Part shown: positions 59,161 through 64,000 of the stretch, one piece after another | Layout of the letters: each line of letters begins with the position of its first letter | Numbering within the stretch: the first letter of the stretch is position 1 | Assembly (NCBI GenBank): GCA_049325315.1 | Contig: JBMONB010000083.1 | Coordinates: 221,999 to 285,998 of the forward strand | DNA from: JAWLHU01 sp049325315 | Lineage (GTDB): Bacteria; Bacillota; Sulfobacillia; Symbiobacteriales; Symbiobacteriaceae | DNA length: 64,000 nucleotides | Direction of reading: 5' to 3' | Position numbers and translations under genes: made by a program | The notes under the pieces: generated by a model | What the model was told of the DNA's origin: nothing | What the model saw: only the letters and a program-made list of their open reading frames with translations | The model's database searches: none

Positions 59161-59916
59161 CTGCGCGTCTCCCTCTTTGCCACCTGTCTGGTGGACATGT
59201 TCTTCCCCGAGGTGGGTGTGGCCACCGTAAGGCTCCTGCGCCGCCTGGGCTGCGAGGTCGACCTCCCCGCCGGGCAGTCGTGCTGCGGGCAGCCGGCCTG
59301 GAACAGCGGGCACCGGCCCGAGGCCAGGCAGATGGCCGAAGCGCTGGTCCGCGCCCTGGAGGGGAGCGACTACGTCGTCTCGCCCTCCGGCTCCTGCGTG
59401 GGGATGATTCGCACCGCCTACCCGGCCCTCTTCGCCGGCGACCCGGTGTGGGAGGAGAAGGTCCGGGCGCTGGCCGCCCGGACCTTTGAGCTGAGCGAGT
59501 TCCTGGTGAAGGTGCTCAAGGTCGACCTCCGCCAGCTAGGCGCCACCCTCGACGATACCGTGGCCTACCATACATCGTGCCACATGACCCGGGAGCTGGG
59601 GCTGCGCCGGGAGCCGCTGGCGCTGCTCGACCAGGTGGCCGGGCTGGAGCGGCGTGCCCTGGAGCGGGCCGACCTCTGCTGCGGCTTCGGCGGGACCTTC
59701 TCGGTCAAGCTGCCCGAGGTGGCGGTGGCGATGGCCGACGACAAGCTCGATGACCTGCGGGCCAGCGGGGCCAAGACCCTGGTGGGGGCCGACTGCTCCT
59801 GCCTGATGCACCTGCGGGGCCGGCTGGAGCAGCAGGGCGGGGGCCCACGGGTCCGCCACCTGGCCGAGGTGCTGGAAGAGGCGACCCGGCCCGCCCGAAA
59901 GGGGGCGGGCCGATGA
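59161..59916 (+). CDS. lutA: LutA-like L-lactate utilization (Fe-S) protein, apparent CTG start
   Basis: A 251-residue protein of the LutA/GlpC-type CCG family. The N-terminal LRVSLFATCLVDMFFPEVG matches the conserved LutA beginning. Two CCG motifs are present (SCCGQPAWNSGH and LCCGFGGTFSVK). In frame, TAA at 59131 lies just upstream and no ATG, GTG or TTG precedes the conserved N-terminus; CTG 59161 is nine bases from GAAGAGGAG. Starting at GTG 59191 would cut ten conserved residues. With LutB and LutC it oxidises L-lactate to pyruvate, as shown for B. subtilis LutABC. It overlaps lutB (ATGA). Confidence 0.82.
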   Translation: MRVSLFATCLVDMFFPEVGVATVRLLRRLGCEVDLPAGQSCCGQPAWNSGHRPEARQMAEALVRALEGSDYVVSPSGSCVGMIRTAYPALFAGDPVWEEKVRALAARTFELSEFLVKVLKVDLRQLGATLDDTVAYHTSCHMTRELGLRREPLALLDQVAGLERRALERADLCCGFGGTFSVKLPEVAVAMADDKLDDLRASGAKTLVGADCSCLMHLRGRLEQQGGGPRVRHLAEVLEEATRPARKGAGR

Positions 59917-61331
59917 GCCTGCGGGAGCGTGCCCGGCGGGAGCTGGCCAACCTGTCCAAGCGGCAGGCGGTGGCTGGCGCGACCCGGGGCGGGGTGGTCT
60001 CCAAGCTGGCCCAGTGGGCCCGGCTGGAGGCCGAAGGGCGGCTCGACACCCTGCGGGACCAGGCCCGAGACGCCAAGAACCGCGCCCTGAACGACCACGC
60101 CGCCTACCTCGCCCAGTTCACCCGGGCGCTTCAGGAGCGGGGCGGGCAGGCCCACTTTGCCGCGACCGGCGCCGATGCCGTCGCCCACGTGCTGGCCATC
60201 GCCCGGCGCCACGGGGCGCAGCGGGTGGTCAAGACCAAGTCGATGGCCACCGAGGAGATCGGCCTGACCCATGCCCTGGAAGCGGCGGGGATCGAGGCGG
60301 TGGAGACCGACCTGGGCGAGTATATCGTGCAGCTGGCCGGCGAGGCGCCCTCGCACATTGTCGGCCCGGCGATCCACATGAGCCGGCACGACGTGGCCGC
60401 CCTCTTCTCCCGCCATCACGGCGAGGAGATTTCGCCAGACCCCGAGGCGCTGACCGCCCTGGCCCGCCGGGTACTGCGGGAGAAGTTCCTCACCGCAGAG
60501 GTGGGGGTGACCGGGGCCAACTTCGGCGTGGCCGAGAGCGGCTCGATTCTCCTGGTGACCAATGAGGGCAACGCCGACATGATCACCACCCAGCCCCGGG
60601 TGATGATCGCCATCATGGGGTTGGAGAAGCTGGTCCCCACCTGGGCCGACCTGGAGCCGCTCCTCACGCTGCTGCCCCGCACATCGACCGGGCAGACCAT
60701 GACCGTCTACGTGGGGGCGATTACCGGGGTCCGGCAGCCCGGCGAGGCCGACGGCCCCGATGAGCTGCACGTGATCGTGCTCGATGGGGGCCGCTCCAGG
60801 CTGCTGGGTACCCCCTACCAGGACGCCCTGCGCTGTATCCGCTGCGGCGCCTGCCTCGACGCCTGCCCGGTCTTTCAGCAGATCGGCGGGCACGGCTACG
60901 GCACCACCTACAGCGGCCCCATCGGGGCGGTGATCTCGCCGCTGCTGAAGGGGCTCGACCAGGCCGGGGAGCTGCTGGACGCCTGCTCCATGTGCGGCGC
61001 CTGCACCGAGACCTGCCCGGTCCGGATCCCCCTGCACGAGCTGATCCGCGAGCAGCGGGAAGATCGCACCCGGCACCCGGCCACCGCCTCCCGGGCCGAG
61101 CGGCTTCTCTTCAGGCTCTGGGCCTGGGCCTGGTCGCACCCGCGCCGCTACCGGCTCAGCGCCTGGCTGCTCCGCTGGCTGGCCCTCCCCTTCAGCCGGG
61201 CGGGCCGGCTCACCTGGACCCCCGGCCCCCTGGCCGCCTGGGGCGAGGGGCGCACCTTCCCGGCCCCGGCCGCCCGGCCCCTGCACCAGCGCTGGGCCGA
61301 GCTGGCCAAGGAGGTGGAGGAGCATGACTAA
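59913..61331 (+). CDS. lutB: LutB-like iron-sulfur protein
   Basis: A 472-residue protein. The N-terminal DUF162/LUD domain (residues 60-290; TKSMATEEIGLTHALEAAGI, VGVTGANFGVAESGSILL) is followed by two [4Fe-4S] motifs, CIRCGACLDACP (near 305) and CSMCGACTETCP (near 360), and a C-terminal helical region with a hydrophobic patch. It carries electrons within the LutABC complex. ATG 59913 overlaps lutA, and the end overlaps lutC by 8 bases. Confidence 0.9.
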   Translation: MSLRERARRELANLSKRQAVAGATRGGVVSKLAQWARLEAEGRLDTLRDQARDAKNRALNDHAAYLAQFTRALQERGGQAHFAATGADAVAHVLAIARRHGAQRVVKTKSMATEEIGLTHALEAAGIEAVETDLGEYIVQLAGEAPSHIVGPAIHMSRHDVAALFSRHHGEEISPDPEALTALARRVLREKFLTAEVGVTGANFGVAESGSILLVTNEGNADMITTQPRVMIAIMGLEKLVPTWADLEPLLTLLPRTSTGQTMTVYVGAITGVRQPGEADGPDELHVIVLDGGRSRLLGTPYQDALRCIRCGACLDACPVFQQIGGHGYGTTYSGPIGAVISPLLKGLDQAGELLDACSMCGACTETCPVRIPLHELIREQREDRTRHPATASRAERLLFRLWAWAWSHPRRYRLSAWLLRWLALPFSRAGRLTWTPGPLAAWGEGRTFPAPAARPLHQRWAELAKEVEEHD

Positions 61332-61920
61332 CCCCCTGCTGGAACGCTTCGCCGCAGCGCTCCACGCCCTGAACAGCCCCTGCCTCCTACCCGCCACGCC
61401 GGCGGATGCGGCGCAGGCGGTGATCGCCGCCCTGCAGGAGCGGTCAATCAGCGAGGTCGTGGCATGGGCCGACCCGGTCCTGGAGCAGCTTGGCCTGCCC
61501 GACTTGGCCCGCGAAGCCGGCATCGCCTGGGAGACCGCCTCGCCCGAGACCGCCGACACAGCGGTCCGGGCCACGGCAGCAAGGGCCGGGGCCGGGGTGA
61601 CCACGGCTGACCGGGCGGTGGCGGAGACCGGCACCCTGCTGATCACCAGCGGGCCGGGTAAGCCCCGCAGCGCCGCCGTACTGCCGCCCCTGCACATCGC
61701 TGTCGTCCCGCAAGAGCGCCTCCTCTCCAGCCAGAGCGCCCTGTTTGCCCACCTGAGCCTGCTCGCCCTCACCGGCCCGGTGCCCTCGGCGATCAACCTG
61801 ATCACCGGCCCCAGCCGCTCCGGCGACATTGAGGATATTCTGGTGCGGAAGGTGCACGGGCCGGGTGAGCTGATCGTGGTCGTGGTGCCGGCGACGGATC
61901 CCGTTGAAGTCGAATCATGA
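61324..61920 (+). CDS. lutC: LutC-like LUD-domain protein
   Basis: A 198-residue LUD-domain protein. Seen: VTTADRAVAETGTLLITSGP, LPPLHIAVVPQERLL, and INLITGPSRSGDIEDILVRK with a VHGPGELIVVVVP ending, all typical of LutC. Third part of the lactate oxidation complex. ATG 61324 overlaps lutB with AAGGAGGTGGAGG upstream. A perfect 12-bp hairpin follows within 30 bases. Confidence 0.9.
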   Translation: MTNPLLERFAAALHALNSPCLLPATPADAAQAVIAALQERSISEVVAWADPVLEQLGLPDLAREAGIAWETASPETADTAVRATAARAGAGVTTADRAVAETGTLLITSGPGKPRSAAVLPPLHIAVVPQERLLSSQSALFAHLSLLALTGPVPSAINLITGPSRSGDIEDILVRKVHGPGELIVVVVPATDPVEVES

Positions 61921-61943
61921 CGAACGAAAGTTCGGCTGAAACG

Positions 61944-61976
61944 ACCAACCGAACCCCAATACGAGGTTCGGTTGGT
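61944..61976 (+). terminator. Perfect 12-bp hairpin after lutC, possibly an operator
   Basis: ACCAACCGAACC (61944-61955) and GGTTCGGTTGGT (61965-61976) pair exactly. No T-run follows; instead TATAAT comes at 61978-61983, so the repeat may be a protein-binding site of a downstream promoter rather than a terminator. Confidence 0.5.
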
Positions 61977-62031
61977 GTATAATGGAAAAAGAGCCTGGCG
62001 GCCAGTGTCCCCGAATATTGGGGTGCTAGGC

Positions 62032-62115
62032 GTGAAGATCACGATTGAAGTCGATCGAGTTATCATCATCTTGGTCGCGCTGATCCTCGCATTAGCAGTC
62101 TCCGCTACTCGCTAG
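62032..62115 (+). CDS. Possible hydrophobic micro-peptide, 27 residues
   Basis: GTG 62032 to TAG 62113 encodes VKITIEVDRVIIILVALILA then LAVSATR: a charged start, one 17-residue membrane segment and a basic end. About 50 bases upstream is TATAAT and hairpins flank both sides, an arrangement seen in type I toxin genes. There is no strong ribosome binding site, though one may be masked by structure. Too short for certainty. Confidence 0.3.
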   Translation: MKITIEVDRVIIILVALILALAVSATR

Positions 62116-62373
62116 CGGTCGATCCCGTAGGTTACCTATCAGGCGACCGCCGTTCTCATCATGGGACGGCGACGCAGGCTCTCAGGCGCTCGTCTACGCG
62201 GGCGCCTGCTCTCATTGTTGACCAGTGGAGGCCCTTCTATTCCAGCAGAGGTTCGCCATCACTCCGAGGACGTCGTCCAAGAGGGGCGTCCTCTTACGCG
62301 CACAAAATCCTTTCTCAATCCCGATAAAAAAGAAGGATTCCTCGTAATGTCCGTCAAATGAAATCTCCCAAGT

Positions 62374-62399
62374 TGAAACACTGTTTCACATAGTGAAAC
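62374..62399. promoter_or_regulatory. Double palindromic operator of IclR type
   Basis: TGAAAC (62374) ACT GTTTCAC (62383) ATA GTGAAAC (62393): three alternating half-sites forming two overlapping palindromes with 3-base centres. The second, GTTTCAC-ATA-GTGAAAC, is perfect over 17 bases. It ends 26 bases before the IclR-family start codon, so autoregulation is likely. Confidence 0.75.
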
Positions 62400-62425
62400 G
62401 ACGAGAGTAGGAAGGGCGTGATGCG

Positions 62426-63181
62426 ATGAACGCCAGCCTCCAGAAGGGGCTGGATCTGCTGGAGCACTTCCTGGGTCACCGGGAGCGGCTCTCGCTGGCC
62501 GAGATCTCCCGCATCTCCGGGGTGCCGAAGGCCACCGCCTACCGGCTCCTGGAGCCCTTTGTGCTCTACGGCTTTCTGGTCAAAGACGAGGGTGGCTATA
62601 GCCTGGGCCTCCGCTTCCTGGAGTTCGCCGCCCGCGTCGACCAGCGCCTGGTGCTTCGCCGGGTCGCCCTCCCGATCATGGAGCGCCTCCGAAACGAGGT
62701 AGATGAAGCGGTTCAGCTCGCCGTCCTGGAGGGCGACGAGGCGGTCTACATCGAGAAGGTGGACAGCCACCGGCCGATCCGCCTCTACACCCAGGTGGGG
62801 AGGCGTGCCCCGCTCCACGCGGCGGCCTGTCCCCGGGTGCTCCTGGCCTACGGCCCCCCCGAGGTGCGGGAGCGGGTCCTGGCCGCCAGCCACAGTTGGC
62901 AGGCCTACACGCCCACCACGGTGACCGACCCGGCCCGGGTGCTGGAGCTGCTGGCCCAGATTCGCCGGACCGGCTGGTCGGTCAGCCGGGGCGAACTGGC
63001 CGAGGGCTCGGTGGCCGTGGCGGTGCCGATCATGGGCGCCGGCAACCGGGCGATGGCCGCCCTCTCGGTGGCGGGGCCGGCGGACCGGATCCCCGATGAG
63101 CGATTCCCTGAACTGGTGGAACTGCTGACACGATCCGCTGCTGACATCGAAAAAGCCGCCGGCTATCTGCGGCATGAGTAA
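62426..63181 (+). CDS. IclR family transcriptional regulator
   Basis: A 251-residue regulator. The winged helix-turn-helix is at residues 5-60 (LSLAEISRISGVPKATAYRL), and the effector domain at 75-250 (VDEAVQLAVLEGDEAVYIEK, VGRRAPLHAAACPRVLLAYG, SRGELAEGSVAVAVPIMGAG) matches the IclR pattern. ATG 62426 lies close behind AGGAAGGG. The next gene is a branched-chain amino-acid type binding protein starting 26 bases downstream, so the regulator probably controls that transport and degradation operon and itself, through the operator at 62374-62399. Confidence 0.9.
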   Translation: MNASLQKGLDLLEHFLGHRERLSLAEISRISGVPKATAYRLLEPFVLYGFLVKDEGGYSLGLRFLEFAARVDQRLVLRRVALPIMERLRNEVDEAVQLAVLEGDEAVYIEKVDSHRPIRLYTQVGRRAPLHAAACPRVLLAYGPPEVRERVLAASHSWQAYTPTTVTDPARVLELLAQIRRTGWSVSRGELAEGSVAVAVPIMGAGNRAMAALSVAGPADRIPDERFPELVELLTRSAADIEKAAGYLRHE

Positions 63182-63207
63182 GCATCACACAAAGGGGGAG
63201 CAACCGC

Positions 63208-64000
63208 ATGCAGAAATCATGGAAGCGCCTGCTCGCAGTCGGACTCGTCAGCCTCATCTCCCTGTCGCTTGTGGCCTGTGCCAAGCAGGGCGCAGCGCCC
63301 GCCCCGTCACCGGCCCCCAGCACCCCGGCCGCCCAGAAGCCCAGTGAGATCCGCATTGGCGTCATCGGCCCCGAGACCGGCGGCGCCGCCCAGCTGGGCC
63401 AGGCCCAGAAGAACGCCGTCACCATGGCAGTGGAGGAGATCAACGCCAAGGGCGGCGTGGACGGCATGCAGATCAAGGTCTTCTTTGAGGATGACGAGGG
63501 CTCCCCCACCAAGTCGGCCAACGCCGCCACCCGCCTGATCCACGAGACCAAGGTCTCGGTGATCATCGGGGCGATTCACTCCTCGGCCACCCTGGCCGAC
63601 ATGGCCGTCACCCAGAAGGCCGGCATCCCGCAGATCACCGCCGGCTCCACCGGCGCCTCGATCACCGAGCAGGGCAACCCCTACATCTTCCGCACCGCAG
63701 TGAACGACGCCCTCCAGGCCGAGGCGCTGGTCAAGCACGCCAAGGCCCGCGGGCTGAAGAAGCTGGCCCTGATCACCGCCTCCGACGACTACGGCCAGTC
63801 CGGCGCCAAGCTCCTGCGCAGCGCTGCCGAGAAGGAAGGGCTCCAGGTGGTCACCGCCGAGAACTTCGCCAATGGCGACAAGGACTTCAAGGGGCAGCTC
63901 CTCAAGATTCAGGAGAAGGGCGCCGACAGCCTCTTCTTCTGGGGCCTCTACACCGAGGCGGCCCTGATCGCCAAGCAGGCCCGGACCCTGGGCATCAACG
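63208..64000 (+). CDS. Branched-chain amino-acid type ABC substrate-binding lipoprotein, partial
   Basis: Open from ATG 63208 (AAAGGGGG upstream) to the window end, giving 264 residues; intact proteins are about 390. The signal peptide ends in SLSLVAC with Cys near 24, followed by a Pro/Ala/Ser linker. The type I binding fold follows: EIRIGVIGPETGGAAQLGQA, AVEEINAKGGVDGMQIKVFF, SVIIGAIHSSATLADMAVTQ, LALITASDDYGQSGAKLL. It would deliver an amino acid or aromatic compound to a LivHMGF-like importer expected beyond the window. Follows the IclR gene by 26 bases. Confidence 0.9.
   Translation, partial: MQKSWKRLLAVGLVSLISLSLVACAKQGAAPAPSPAPSTPAAQKPSEIRIGVIGPETGGAAQLGQAQKNAVTMAVEEINAKGGVDGMQIKVFFEDDEGSPTKSANAATRLIHETKVSVIIGAIHSSATLADMAVTQKAGIPQITAGSTGASITEQGNPYIFRTAVNDALQAEALVKHAKARGLKKLALITASDDYGQSGAKLLRSAAEKEGLQVVTAENFANGDKDFKGQLLKIQEKGADSLFFWGLYTEAALIAKQARTLGIN

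Larger units (their letters stand above)
61921..62425. other. Long intergenic region with hairpins and one possible micro-peptide
   Basis: 505 bases between lutC and the IclR gene. It holds the 12-bp hairpin and TATAAT, a CCCC-GAATATT-GGGG mini-hairpin (62010-62024), a 27-residue hydrophobic frame (62032-62115), GCGGTCG/CGACCGC (62115-62121, 62144-62150), CAGGCGC/GCGCCTG (62183-62208), GAGGACG/CGTCCTC further on, and the IclR-type operator at 62374-62399. A structured small RNA is possible. Confidence 0.5.

Noticed and set aside
1..64000. rRNA, tRNA genes, integrase or transposase genes, prophage
   Set aside because: I looked for CCA-type clover-leaf arms, rRNA cores and recombinase motifs and recognised none. 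A dedicated tRNA scan was not possible, so a tRNA could be missed.

Overview
The window is about 64 kb of very GC-rich DNA. Nearly every gene has a strong Firmicutes-type ribosome binding site (AGGAGG/GGGAGG), and GTG starts are common. It also holds spore-associated genes (a decayed gerB-gerA-gerC germinant-receptor locus and a SPOCS-domain protein with a KKH repeat), two UGA-decoded selenoprotein genes, a tungsten/molybdenum aldehyde:ferredoxin oxidoreductase and a LutABC lactate module. Together these suggest a high-GC, spore-forming, Symbiobacterium-like member of the Firmicutes. That placement is inferred from gene content; no 16S rRNA or tRNA gene was recognised.

Layout. 1-2.6 kb: a partial divergent gene, a methyltransferase, a NarL-type response regulator and a UspA protein. 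2.7-7.85 kb: three tandem paralogous M14 zinc carboxypeptidases. 7.9-10 kb: SUFU-domain protein, patatin-like phospholipase and a conserved cysteine-containing protein. 10.1-12.05 kb: a germinant-receptor operon wrecked by frameshifts and internal deletions, followed by a 21-bp minisatellite. 12.4-18 kb: DinB protein, unknown protein, then a selenoprotein operon (Sec-peroxiredoxin, GrdB-like UxxC protein, SDR), and a heme-copper-oxidase-like membrane protein behind a CRP/FNR-type site. 18.3-25.4 kb, minus strand: CarH-like B12/MerR regulator, two-component system, and an ABC-2 exporter. 25.5-28.5 kb: FMN-binding protein, AOR with its MoaD-like partner, and a ferredoxin. 28.6-33 kb: DoxX, and an acyl-CoA synthetase divergent from an extended SDR and an alpha/beta hydrolase around a dyad. 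33.1-39.4 kb: an unrecognised protein behind a perfect consensus sigma-A promoter, a cell-wall amidase group, a 3-hydroxyacyl-CoA dehydrogenase-like protein, and a three-gene translationally coupled operon of unrecognised proteins. 39.6-48.5 kb: GH debranching-type enzyme, AraC/GyrI regulator, serine hydrolase, MoxR-DUF58-DUF4129 operon and the SPOCS/KKH spore protein. 48.6-55.3 kb: AidB-like acyl-CoA dehydrogenase, two DinB proteins, MFS transporter, NAD-binding epimerase and an M20 amidohydrolase. 55.4-64 kb: a foldback repeat, an ARG-box-controlled amino-acid ABC transporter, aminotransferase, LutABC (lutA apparently starting at CTG), a possible micro-peptide, an IclR regulator with a double operator, and the start of a branched-chain amino-acid type binding protein.

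Physiology inferred from these genes: peptide and amino-acid use (carboxypeptidases, M20 hydrolase, ABC uptake, aminotransferase, AOR plus ferredoxin for amino-acid-derived aldehydes), organic-acid use (Lut, acyl-CoA enzymes), selenium-dependent peroxide defence, and sporulation. The strongest discovery leads are the tandem selenoproteins with matching SECIS-like hairpins, the coupled three-gene operon at 36.8-39.3 kb, the consensus-promoter protein at 33.1-33.7 kb, and the set of palindromic regulatory sites.
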